A stretch of DNA of 64,000 nt, from the NCBI RefSeq assembly GCF_001424985.1, contig NZ_LMDA01000022.1, positions 186,001 to 250,000 of the forward strand, written 5' to 3'. The notes under the pieces were generated by a model that saw only the letters and a list, made by a program, of their open reading frames with translations, was not told where the DNA came from and did not search any database. Shown here one piece after another: positions 36,848-44,204 of this stretch. Origin of the DNA: Rhizobium sp. Root1212. GTDB taxonomy: Bacteria; Pseudomonadota; Alphaproteobacteria; Rhizobiales; Rhizobiaceae. Positions within the stretch are counted from its first letter, which is position 1, and each line of letters starts with the position of its first letter. The position numbers and the translations under genes are program-made.

Positions 36848-37743
36848 TCCGCAGCCTCCTTGGTGGCAAGCATCGGGCCGGCATGGCCGTGCTCACGGCG
36901 GTCCTCGCAATGGTCGGTGTCGGAGCAGACGAACATGCGCCCGCCCTTATCATCGAGCACCACCTCGTCGAGATAGACGTTTTCCGCGCCGCAGAGCGCG
37001 CAGGGCTTGTCGAACGTCTGGACCTCGAACGGGTGATCCTCGAAATCGAGGCTGACGACATCCGTGTAAGGCGGCACGGCATAGATGCGCTTTTCGCGGC
37101 CGGCGCCGAACAGCTGTAGCGCCTCCGACCTGTGCATCTTCGGATTGTCGAACTTCGGCGTCGGCGACGGGTCCATCACGTAGCGGCCCTCGACCTTCAC
37201 CGGATAGGCATAGGTCGTGGCGATATGGCCGTTGCGGGCGATATCCTCGTAGAGCTTGACGTGCATGAGGCCGTATTCCTCAAGCGCGTGCATCTTGCGT
37301 GTCTCGGTCTCGCGCGGTTCGAGGAACCGTAGCGGCTCCGGGATCGGCACCTGATAGACCAGCGTCTGGCCTTCGGTCAGCTTTTCTTCCGGGATGCGGT
37401 GACGGGTCTGGATGATCGTCGCTTCGCGGGTCTTCGTCGTCACCGCGACATTGGCGACCTTTTGGAAGAAGGCGCGGATCGAGACAGCGTTGGTCGTATC
37501 GTCGGCGCCCTGGTCGATGACCTTCAGCACATCGTCGGGACCGAGAATGGCGGCGGTGACCTGCACGCCGCCGGTACCCCAGCCATAGGGCATCGGCATT
37601 TCGCGCGAGGCGAAGGGAACCTGATAGCCGGGAATGGCGATCGCCTTCAGGATCGCGCGGCGGATCATCCGCTTCGTCTGTTCGTCGAGATAGGCAAAGT
37701 TGTAGGTGGCGAGACCGGCGGTCTCAGGAACGTTATCGGACAT
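36844..37743 (-). CDS. phnJ: Alpha-D-ribose 1-methylphosphonate 5-phosphate C-P-lyase PhnJ
   Basis: Radical-SAM enzyme of 299 residues that cleaves the carbon-phosphorus bond. The unusual iron-sulphur motif C-X2-C-X21-C is exact here: CALC, then 21 residues, then C, with a further Cys five residues on (VCSDTDHC), as in E. coli PhnJ. Start ATG with GAGGG 9 nt upstream. It is separated from phnI by 147 nt, unusually wide for this operon; an opposite-strand small reading frame lies in the gap. Confidence 0.97.
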   Translation of the reverse strand: MSDNVPETAGLATYNFAYLDEQTKRMIRRAILKAIAIPGYQVPFASREMPMPYGWGTGGVQVTAAILGPDDVLKVIDQGADDTTNAVSIRAFFQKVANVAVTTKTREATIIQTRHRIPEEKLTEGQTLVYQVPIPEPLRFLEPRETETRKMHALEEYGLMHVKLYEDIARNGHIATTYAYPVKVEGRYVMDPSPTPKFDNPKMHRSEALQLFGAGREKRIYAVPPYTDVVSLDFEDHPFEVQTFDKPCALCGAENVYLDEVVLDDKGGRMFVCSDTDHCEDRREHGHAGPMLATKEAAE

Positions 37744-37774
37744 GTCGCGTTGCCCTCAGGAAAGGAGCGATGGG

Positions 37775-37879
37775 ATGGATTTCGGAAGCTTCGTTGCCAT
37801 GCTGCTGGCCATTCTTGCCTGCCTTGGCGTCTGCATCGCCTACTGGCATGGCGAATATCACGGGCGCCGGGACGACTGA
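37775..37879 (+). CDS. Hypothetical 34-residue single-helix membrane microprotein, antisense in the phnJ-phnI gap
   Basis: Reading frame with ATG at 37775 and TGA at 37877-37879, preceded by AAAGGAG (37761-37767) at 7-nt spacing, a near-perfect ribosome site. The product starts MDFGSFVAMLLAILAC, continues as one hydrophobic helix to about residue 23 and ends in a charged tail (HGEYHGRRDD), the layout of small bitopic membrane proteins. It runs opposite to the phn operon and fills an otherwise unexplained 147-nt gap. I recognise no family. Against it: the orientation needs its own promoter, and chance cannot be excluded at this length. Confidence 0.5.
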   Translation: MDFGSFVAMLLAILACLGVCIAYWHGEYHGRRDD

Positions 37880-37890
37880 TCGACGCGCGG

Positions 37891-38994
37891 TCATTCGGCC
37901 GCCTCGCGCAGATCGTCGCCAGCCTGTTTCTTCTCGTATTCCGCGCGCATGCGGCGGATGAGGTCGAGTTCGGCCTGGAAATCGACGTAGTGAGGAAGCT
38001 TCAGGTGCTCGACGAAGCCGGTCGCCTGCACATTGTCGGAATGGGAAATGACGAACTCCTCATCCTGCGCCGGGGCGACGATATCCTCGCCGAATTCCTC
38101 TGCCCGAAGCGCCCGATCCACCAGCGACATCGCCATCGCCTTGCGTTCGCTCTGGCCGAAGACGAGACCGTAGCCGCGGGTGAATTGCGGTGGGCTTTTC
38201 GCCGAGCCCTTGAACTGGTTGACCATCTGGCACTCGGTGACCTGAATACGGCCGAGCGACACGGCAAAGCCAAGCTCCGGTAGATCCAGTTCCACTTCGA
38301 CCTCGCCGATACGGACTTCGCCGACGAAAGGGTGAGTTCGGGCGTAACCACGCTGGGTCGAATAGGCGAGCGACAAGAGGAAACCTTCATCGCCCCGCGC
38401 CAAGGCCTGTAGCCGCAGATCGCGCTGCAGCGGGAATTCGAGCGGTTCGCGGGTGAGGTCACCGGGGACGTGGTCCTGCGGCAGCAGACCGTCTTCCTCG
38501 ATCAATCCCTCGCCTGCCAGAATATCCGAGACGCGCATGACCGGTTCGGTCAGCGGCTCTTTCTCAGCGGGCACGTCCACCGCTTCATCCGATAGCAGCG
38601 ACGGATCGAGCAGCCGGTGCGTATAGTCGAAAGTCGGTCCCAGAAGCTGGCCGCCCGGCAGGTCCTTGTAGGTTGCCGAGACACGCCGTTCGATCCGCAT
38701 CGTCGCGGTATCGACCGGCACCGAGGAGCCGAAGCGAGGCAAAGTCGTGCGGTAAGCGCGCAGGATGAAGATCGCCTCGATCATGTCGCCGCGTGCCTGA
38801 CGAACGGCAAGGGCTGCGAGCGCACGATCGTAGAGCGAGGCTTCCGCCATCACGCGATCGACGGCGAGGCCGAGCTGGGCGACGATCTGATCGATCGAGA
38901 TCGCCGGCAGCGAACGATCGCCCCGGCGGCGATCCGCCAGCAGACGGTGGGCATTGGCGATGGCGGCTTCCCCGCCCTTGACGGCAACATACAT
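37891..38994 (-). CDS. phnI: C-P lyase core subunit PhnI
   Basis: Subunit of 367 residues of the PhnGHIJ complex; it supports the ATP-dependent displacement of adenine by methylphosphonate at ribose C1 together with PhnG and PhnH. The start MYVAVKGGEAAIANAHRLLA and inner blocks (RGYARTHPFVGEVRIGEV, ECQMVNQF) are characteristic. Start is 2 nt after the phnH stop. Full length compared with the family. Confidence 0.95.
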   Translation of the reverse strand: MYVAVKGGEAAIANAHRLLADRRRGDRSLPAISIDQIVAQLGLAVDRVMAEASLYDRALAALAVRQARGDMIEAIFILRAYRTTLPRFGSSVPVDTATMRIERRVSATYKDLPGGQLLGPTFDYTHRLLDPSLLSDEAVDVPAEKEPLTEPVMRVSDILAGEGLIEEDGLLPQDHVPGDLTREPLEFPLQRDLRLQALARGDEGFLLSLAYSTQRGYARTHPFVGEVRIGEVEVELDLPELGFAVSLGRIQVTECQMVNQFKGSAKSPPQFTRGYGLVFGQSERKAMAMSLVDRALRAEEFGEDIVAPAQDEEFVISHSDNVQATGFVEHLKLPHYVDFQAELDLIRRMRAEYEKKQAGDDLREAAE

Positions 38995-38996
38995 GC

Positions 38997-39629
38997 TCAG
39001 CCCTCCCGACGTTCAAGCTTGGTGGTGCGGGGCAGGCAGAGAAGCTCCGGTCCCGCCACGAGAATGAGATCGACACCACGGGGAAACAGTGCCCGGTTCT
39101 CGGCCCAGAGGGCCGCAAAGACATCCGGCAGGCCCCGCGGCGAAAAATCCACGTGGTCGCGAATGCCGGGGCCGGTTGCCCGATAGGCCGGGCCGCCGGA
39201 AAGCGCGTCGATCTCCAGGATGAGTGTCGAGGAGCGATCCGGATATTCCTGCGTGCCGAGCGCAAACTGGCCGAAACCGGGAATAATGCCGCCCCGCTCG
39301 ACGAAGCCAAAACGCGATTCCGTCTTCTGCTCAACGAGCGGCGCGCCGGCATGGAAGGCGATCCAGGCCTTGGCCGGAGATTGGCGCAGGGCCGGCGTCA
39401 GCCAGACGGGCGTGTCGGCATCGCACAGCGTCAGGGCGACGGCGCCTGCTGCGGAAGACAGCGGTGCCGGCGGCTTCACGCCCACGATTGCCGGCTCCAG
39501 TGAGCGGATCGTGCCGGGCCGCGCCATCGCATCCATGACGATGCGGAACACACCCTGCCCCTGAAGGACGGGATTGCCGAAACCGCCCCGATAGGCCGCA
39601 GTGCCGTTATTATTGGCGGTGAGTGTCAT
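38997..39629 (-). CDS. phnH: C-P lyase core subunit PhnH
   Basis: Subunit of 210 residues of the phosphonate C-P lyase core. Characteristic segments: GFGNPVLQGQGVFRIVMDAM, ARPGTI, LTLCDADTPVWL, and the C-terminal FPRGVDLILVAG. Its ATG overlaps the phnG stop by one base (TGATG), so translation is coupled. Confidence 0.94.
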   Translation of the reverse strand: MTLTANNNGTAAYRGGFGNPVLQGQGVFRIVMDAMARPGTIRSLEPAIVGVKPPAPLSSAAGAVALTLCDADTPVWLTPALRQSPAKAWIAFHAGAPLVEQKTESRFGFVERGGIIPGFGQFALGTQEYPDRSSTLILEIDALSGGPAYRATGPGIRDHVDFSPRGLPDVFAALWAENRALFPRGVDLILVAGPELLCLPRTTKLERREG

Positions 39630-40084
39630 CAGTCGTCTCCGCGAACCATGGTGAAGAAATCGACGCGGGTGGCCGCTGTCTGCTCTGCCCGCTTCAGGTC
39701 TTCGGCAGCGATGCGCGCCGCGATCCCTTCGACAAAGGCGGCAACGGAGGAAGCATAGCCCTCAGCCTGGCCCAGTGCATCGAAGAGCGCGGCGAGCAGC
39801 GCCTTGCGGCCATCCGTGCCGAGAACCTGTCCGTGGCCGACCTCACCCGAAGAAAGCTGGATCGTTGCGCGGCTCACCGTCGCCTCGCCGAGGTTGAACG
39901 CCTCGCCGCCGCCGCCGATCCTGCCGCGCACCATCACGAGACCGGTTTCGGGGCCGCGCACCACATCATGGGCGGGAGCTCCATCGATGGCCCCATAGGC
40001 CGCTTCCAGTTCCTGCCGGGTTGCCTTGGCAAGCAGGCCGATCGACCGCTTGCGGGCTGTGTGTACCTGCTCTTTGCTATCCAT
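39629..40084 (-). CDS. phnG: C-P lyase core subunit PhnG
   Basis: First gene of the C-P lyase operon, 151 residues. Typical are ARKRSIGLLAKATRQELE near the start, and GRIGGGGEAFNLGEATVSRA, the block carried by all PhnG proteins. Its product joins PhnH, PhnI and PhnJ in the core complex. The 83-nt gap to the divergent phnF holds an inverted repeat and a Pho-box-like repeat, so it may be controlled by both phosphonate and phosphate supply. Confidence 0.94.
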   Translation of the reverse strand: MDSKEQVHTARKRSIGLLAKATRQELEAAYGAIDGAPAHDVVRGPETGLVMVRGRIGGGGEAFNLGEATVSRATIQLSSGEVGHGQVLGTDGRKALLAALFDALGQAEGYASSVAAFVEGIAARIAAEDLKRAEQTAATRVDFFTMVRGDD

Positions 40085-40099
40085 TGCCTTTGTCCGAAA

Positions 40100-40117
40100 T
40101 GTCTATTAATGTAGACA
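40100..40117. promoter_or_regulatory. Candidate PhnF operator
   Basis: Inverted repeat TGTCTA (40100-40105) and TAGACA (40112-40117) separated by 6 nt. GntR/HutC-type regulators favour GT-N-TA ... TA-N-AC half sites, which this fits. It lies 16 nt upstream of phnG and 51 nt upstream of phnF, so binding could repress both. Inferred from symmetry and place. Confidence 0.5.
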
Positions 40118-40151
40118 ACCATACATCTAATGATCGGGATACTACTCCTGC

Positions 40152-40169
40152 GTGACGGGCTTGTGACAT
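40152..40169 (-). promoter_or_regulatory. Candidate Pho box ahead of phnG
   Basis: On the minus strand ATGTCAC - 4 nt - CCGTCAC, two 7-mers at 11-nt period that match the CTGTCAT consensus at five of seven positions each. It overlaps the phnF start codon and is 68 nt upstream of phnG. Weak by sequence alone. Confidence 0.35.
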
Positions 40170-40905
40170 GGTGCTGAAAAAAAATGTCGAGCGGCAGATC
40201 GGCGTCGCCCTCTGGCGGCAAATCGCCGATCGAATCCGGCTGTCGATTTCCAATGGCGACTACGATCAGACGGGCATGGTGCCGCCGGAAATCAAGCTGG
40301 CCGGCCAGTTCGGCGTCAACCGGCATACGGTGCGCAGTGCCCTTGCCGCCCTTGCCGAAGAGGGGCTGGTCGAGGCGATCCAGGGGCGGGGAACGATGGT
40401 TCGCCGCAAGGAGCGGTTGAGCTTTCCGATCTCCCGCCGCACCCGCTTGTCACAGGGGCTGAGCAACCAGGTGCGCGACATCCGGTCCCGGCTTCTTGCC
40501 CATGAGGAACTGCCGGCGACGGCGGAAAGCGCCACAGCCCTTGGGCTGAATCTCGGAGAAAAGCTGATCCGCATGGATACGACCAGCAGCGCCGACGGCC
40601 GGCCGGTCTCCTATTCGACAAGCTATTTCCCGGCCGCCCGCTTTCCCGACATGGCCCGGCATTTTGAAGAACTCGGCTCGATCACCAAATCCTTTGCCGC
40701 GCAGGGGCTCGCCGATTATGTCCGCGTGTCGACAGAAATCGTCGCCCGCCACGCCGATGCCAACGAACTGGCGACGCTCAAGCTTTCCGCCGGCGCCATC
40801 GTCCTCGAAACCATCGCCGTCAATGCCGATCCCGATGGCGTGCCGGTGCAATATTCCCGCAGCCGCTTCGCCGCTGATCGCGTCACGCTCAAGATGGAAA
40901 CGTGA
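40168..40905 (+). CDS. phnF: Phosphonate operon regulator PhnF (GntR family, HutC subfamily)
   Basis: Regulator of 245 residues. N-terminal winged helix (ALWRQIADRIRLSISNGDYD, FGVNRHTVRSALAALAEEGL, IQGRGTMV), then the UTRA effector-binding domain (about residues 95-240, with SYSTSYFPAARFPDMA and YSRSRFAADRV). It is divergent from phnG, and is expected to repress the phn operon until a phosphonate-pathway ligand is bound. No strong ribosome site precedes the ATG. A stem-loop follows directly. Confidence 0.93.
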   Translation: MVLKKNVERQIGVALWRQIADRIRLSISNGDYDQTGMVPPEIKLAGQFGVNRHTVRSALAALAEEGLVEAIQGRGTMVRRKERLSFPISRRTRLSQGLSNQVRDIRSRLLAHEELPATAESATALGLNLGEKLIRMDTTSSADGRPVSYSTSYFPAARFPDMARHFEELGSITKSFAAQGLADYVRVSTEIVARHADANELATLKLSAGAIVLETIAVNADPDGVPVQYSRSRFAADRVTLKMET

Positions 40906-40936
40906 AAAAGGGCGCAGTGCCAAGCACAGCGCCCTT
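40905..40936. terminator. Terminator between convergent phnF and FAH-family gene
   Basis: AAGGGCGC (40908-40915) pairs with GCGCCCTT (40929-40936); the inner GTGC/GCAC extends it past an A-A mismatch. On the minus strand TTTTT follows, so it best ends transcription of the FAH-family gene, and may also stop phnF. Confidence 0.7.
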
Positions 40937-40954
40937 GGTTAACCGGTGAACTTG

Positions 40955-41030
40955 CGTCATCCTCCGTCGTCATCCTCGGGCTCACCCAATGGAGACGCTG
41001 ATGGATACTCGGCTCAAGGCCGAGTACGAC
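40955..41030. repeat. Palindromic intergenic element
   Basis: Contains the hairpin ACTCGGC (41007-41013) / GCCGAGT (41019-41025) with loop TCAAG, preceded by a GTCATCCTCGGGCTCACCC block. The combination of 'GTCATCCTCGGGCT' and 'GGCCGAGTACGACG' resembles a short palindromic repeat commonly seen in rhizobial intergenic regions. Family assignment is from memory; no second copy was found in the window. Confidence 0.4.
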
Positions 41031-41049
41031 GAAGAGGAGAGTTTCGGAC

Positions 41050-41886
41050 TTAGTCCGCAACCACCGCCTGCTTCTGCGTGCCGAGCCCTTCGATGCCAAG
41101 CTCGATCACGTCGCCGGCTTTCAAATACTGCGGCGGCTTGAAGCCCATGCCGACGCCGGGCGGCGTGCCGGTGGAGATGATGTCGCCCGGATGCAGCGAC
41201 ATGAACTGGCTGAGATAGCTGACCACATGGGCGACGCCATAGACCATGGTCTTCGACGAGCCGTTCTGCTTGCTTTCGCCGTTGACCGTCAGCCACATCT
41301 TCAAGTTCTGCGGGTCCGCCACCTCATCCCGCGTCACCAGCCACGGACCGGTCGGGCCGAAACTGTCGCAGGACTTGCCCTTGGTCCACTGGCCCGCACG
41401 CTTGGTCTGGAAATCGCGCTCCGACACGTCGTTGATGACACAGTAACCAGCCACGTGATCCAGCGCTTCGGCCTCCGAGACATATTTGGCCGTCTTGCCG
41501 ATGACGACGCCAAGCTCGACCTCCCAATCGGTCGCGACCGAGCCGCGGGGGATGATGACATTGTCGTTCGGGCCGCAGATGGCCGAGGTCGCCTTCATGA
41601 ACACCACCGGCTCCGGCGGAACGTCGGCGCCGGTCTCGGCGGCGTGGTCGGCATAATTAAGGCCGATGCAGATGAATTTGCCGGTTCCGGCAACACAGGC
41701 GCCGAGACGCGGATTGCCGTCGACGACCGGCAGCCTGTTGATGTCGAGCCCCTTGGCCCAGCCGAAATCGCTGATCGCAGCGCCGCCGATATCGGCGATT
41801 ACGCCGCTCAGGTCACGAATCTTGCCGTCCTTGTCCAGCACGCCCGGCTTTTCGGAGCCTTCCGGCCCATAACGCAAAAGTTTCAT
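41050..41886 (-). CDS. Fumarylacetoacetate hydrolase (FAH) family protein
   Basis: Enzyme of 278 residues from ATG 41886 (AAGGGAG close upstream); a 19-residue extension to 41943 looks spurious. FAH fold: FICIGLNYADHAAETG, metal-binding Glu in DWEVELGVVIGK, and HPGDIISTGTPPGVGMG. Close relatives include 2,4-didehydro-3-deoxy-L-rhamnonate or -fuconate hydrolases and 'ureidoglycolate lyase' annotations. Neighbouring gluconokinase and aldolase genes on the same strand favour a sugar-acid role. Exact substrate not assignable. Confidence 0.85.
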   Translation of the reverse strand: MKLLRYGPEGSEKPGVLDKDGKIRDLSGVIADIGGAAISDFGWAKGLDINRLPVVDGNPRLGACVAGTGKFICIGLNYADHAAETGADVPPEPVVFMKATSAICGPNDNVIIPRGSVATDWEVELGVVIGKTAKYVSEAEALDHVAGYCVINDVSERDFQTKRAGQWTKGKSCDSFGPTGPWLVTRDEVADPQNLKMWLTVNGESKQNGSSKTMVYGVAHVVSYLSQFMSLHPGDIISTGTPPGVGMGFKPPQYLKAGDVIELGIEGLGTQKQAVVAD

Positions 41887-41958
41887 GGTGCTCCCTTCCC
41901 TATCGTCGCTTTCCGCCGCTTGACAAACCAAACGACGCCTCAATTGTAAAGCATCTTT

Positions 41959-42501
41959 TTATTGGTAAAGCTTCGCAAGCGCCGTGATGGCCTGCGAAAC
42001 GATATCATCCAATTCCTGCGTCAGATCGATCGTGACGACACCCGGCTCGCCTGTCGGCTTTTCCAGCGTTGCGAACTGGCTGTCGAGCAGCAAGGCCGGC
42101 ATGAAATGCCCGGTGCGCGCGGTCATCCGCGCCTCCAGCACGGCGCGCGGGCCTTCCAGAAAGACAAAGGAGAGATTTCCGCCGGCGGCTTGTCGCAGCC
42201 GGTCGCGATAGCTGCGCTTCAGGGCGGAGCAGGAGACGACGAGGCTTTCGCCCCGCGTATGGTTTTCGGCAAGCCGGTCTCCGATGACATCGAGCCACGG
42301 CCAGCGGTCGTCGTCGGTCAGGGGAATGCCGGCGCTCATCTTGTCGATATTGGCCGGGGGATGCAGGCTGTCGCCTTCCACGAAGGCGCAATGAAGACGC
42401 TCCGCCATTGCCGCGCCCACCGACGTCTTGCCGCAGCCGCTGACGCCCATCACCACGACGAGCCGGGCTTCGCACCGCGCTTGTGAAACCGTCGTCGACA
42501 T
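41959..42501 (-). CDS. gntK: Gluconokinase GntK
   Basis: Small P-loop kinase of 180 residues phosphorylating D-gluconate to 6-phosphogluconate for the Entner-Doudoroff and pentose-phosphate routes. Walker A MGVSGCGKTSVG; EGDSLHPPANIDKMSAGIPL, DDRWPWLD and SCSALKRSYRDRLR are the diagnostic gluconokinase blocks; ARTGHFMPALLLDSQ follows. It lies between the aldolase (90-nt gap with a hairpin) and the FAH-family gene (72-nt gap), same strand. Confidence 0.95.
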   Translation of the reverse strand: MSTTVSQARCEARLVVVMGVSGCGKTSVGAAMAERLHCAFVEGDSLHPPANIDKMSAGIPLTDDDRWPWLDVIGDRLAENHTRGESLVVSCSALKRSYRDRLRQAAGGNLSFVFLEGPRAVLEARMTARTGHFMPALLLDSQFATLEKPTGEPGVVTIDLTQELDDIVSQAITALAKLYQ

Positions 42502-42554
42502 AGAGCCTGCCCATTCACGAAAGAGGATGCCCAGCCCGACACGCTGGCTGGAGG

Positions 42555-42574
42555 CCGGCGGACAATGCCGCCGG
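42555..42574 (-). other. Intercistronic hairpin between fba and gntK
   Basis: 7-bp stem CCGGCGG / CCGCCGG with a 6-nt loop, extendable by G-T pairs, 17 nt after the aldolase stop. No T-run, so possibly an mRNA-stabilising stem for the abundant aldolase message. Confidence 0.4.
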
Positions 42575-42591
42575 TTCCGAAGGGTTCGGGC

Positions 42592-43638
42592 TCAGGCGGC
42601 CTTGACGTAGCTCTTGGCCATGTCCGACAGACGCTTGACGCGGATCTTGGACGCCTGGCCGGCGGCGTTGAAAGCGATGAAGCGTTCCTTGCAGACTTCC
42701 ACCATGCGGGCGGTCGCCGGCTTCAGGTAGTTGCGCGGATCGAAATTGTCTGGGTGTTCCTGATGATGCTTGCGGATTTCGCCGGTGAACGCGATGCGCA
42801 GGTCGGTGTCGATATTGACCTTGCGCACACCGAGCGGGATCGCCTTCTGGATTTCGGCGACCGGCACACCCCAGGTCTGCTTCATCTTGCCGCCATAGGC
42901 GTTGAACAGGTCCTGCAGGTCCTGCGGCACCGAGGAGGAACCGTGCATGACCATGTGGGTGTTCGGCAGGCGCTTGTGGATTTTGGCGATGGTCTCGATC
43001 GACAGGATTTCGCCATCGGGCGCGCGGGTGAACTTGTAGGCGCCGTGGCTGGTGCCGATAGCGACGGCCAGTGCATCGACGCCGGTCTTCTCGACGAAAT
43101 CGAAGGCCTGCTCCGGATCGGTCAAAAGCTCTTCGCGCGAAAGCTTGCCTTCGAAGCCGTGGCCGTCTTCCTTTTCGCCGGCGCCCGTTTCGAGGTTGCC
43201 GAGACATCCAAGCTCGCCCTCGACGGAAACGCCGGCCGCATGCGCGATCTTCACCACTTCAGCGGTCACGCCGACATTGTATTCATAGCTGGCAATGGTC
43301 TTGCCATCGGCCAGCAGCGAGCCGTCCATCATGACGGAGGTGAAGCCGTTGGTGATCGCCGAGATGCAGGTCGAAGGCTGGTCGCCGTGGTCGAGATGAA
43401 GGCAGACCGGAATATGCGGATATTCCTCGGCCGCGCCGAGAATGAGGTGGCGCAGGAAGGCGTCGCCGGCATAGGCGCGCGCGCCGCGGCTCGCCTGGAG
43501 GATGACCGGGCTGTCGGTCGCATCCGCCGCGCGCATCACGGCCTGGATGTATTCGAGATTGTTCACATTGAATGCCGGAAGCGCGTAGTTGTTCTCGGCG
43601 GCGTGGTCGAGCAGCTGCCGCAAGGTAATCAATGCCAT
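42592..43638 (-). CDS. fba: Class II fructose-bisphosphate aldolase (Calvin-cycle subtype)
   Basis: Zn-dependent aldolase of 348 residues that interconverts fructose 1,6-bisphosphate with two triose phosphates. Zn ligands are in HLDHGDQPS and [24 protein letters not shown] and NTDLRIAFT are family blocks. ATG 43638 is preferred to the TTG two codons upstream; GGGAG lies about 10 nt before. Length and sequence fit the subtype often encoded in cbb operons, but no other cbb gene is here. A 566-nt region separates it from the divergent peptide-transport operon. Confidence 0.95.
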   Translation of the reverse strand: MALITLRQLLDHAAENNYALPAFNVNNLEYIQAVMRAADATDSPVILQASRGARAYAGDAFLRHLILGAAEEYPHIPVCLHLDHGDQPSTCISAITNGFTSVMMDGSLLADGKTIASYEYNVGVTAEVVKIAHAAGVSVEGELGCLGNLETGAGEKEDGHGFEGKLSREELLTDPEQAFDFVEKTGVDALAVAIGTSHGAYKFTRAPDGEILSIETIAKIHKRLPNTHMVMHGSSSVPQDLQDLFNAYGGKMKQTWGVPVAEIQKAIPLGVRKVNIDTDLRIAFTGEIRKHHQEHPDNFDPRNYLKPATARMVEVCKERFIAFNAAGQASKIRVKRLSDMAKSYVKAA

Positions 43639-44204
43639 TCTCAAAATCTCCCAATTGATCGGCCGTCAGGACCGCTCCCGCGGGGAACGTTCCTTCAAAA
43701 AACAGGTCGATGTCTTCCCAGCGGAAAACCTCCCCCGCCCTGCGGAAAGACAATAGTGAATGGGTGATTTTTGGCAACCGCTCAGCTTTGGATCGGCCTT
43801 TCTTTGCGGATTTCCTGCGTTGAAGCGCGTGATATGAACAAAAACTTATATTTTCGGCACACGCTTTTCGGTTGTGAGGACATCTGTCGGAACACACGGG
43901 CTTCGCGTTCTGCCGGAGAAGCGTAAAGGACATGAAGATTATAAAACCGCTCTGCTGCCGTGCAACATATTACGTAAACTGCGGGAGGTTGTAACTTTTC
44001 TTGCGCGCCTCAGTCCCGTTCAAGCGTTTCCGATGTCGCACATCTGTCACAAATGCGTCGCTTGGAGATTACAAAAATTCACAACCTGAGCGGGCTTCTT
44101 TTTCGGAGCCATGCCCCCTGCGAGAAGTCGGCACTTGCCTTTGCGAAAATTTTGGCATTCTCTCGGCGCTTCACAAACCCAAAAAAGAGGGGAAGGAGCA
44201 AAAA
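43639..44204. promoter_or_regulatory. Long divergent region between fba and the peptide-transporter operon
   Basis: 566 nt, more AT-rich than its surroundings (for example CTTATATTTTC near 43845 and GATTATAAAACC near 43936). No frame has both a ribosome site and family resemblance. A half site CTGTCAC (44046-44052 region) has no good partner at 11-nt spacing. It must hold the fba promoter and the promoter and leader of the peptide operon; no clear riboswitch is seen. Confidence 0.4.

Noticed and set aside
37770-37961. 63-codon frame starting 5 nt before the microprotein
   Set aside because: Only 2 nt from the AAAGGAG site, too close for initiation, and it runs into the phnI end with antisense-like composition; the frame at 37775 is the better reading.
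44040-44060. Pho box upstream of the peptide binding-protein gene
   Set aside because: Only one half site (CTGTCAC) matches; the 7-mer 11 nt on does not.
43874-44089. 71-codon frame in the fba-peptide operon gap
   Set aside because: No ribosome site, no family pattern, and it overlaps the expected promoter and leader.
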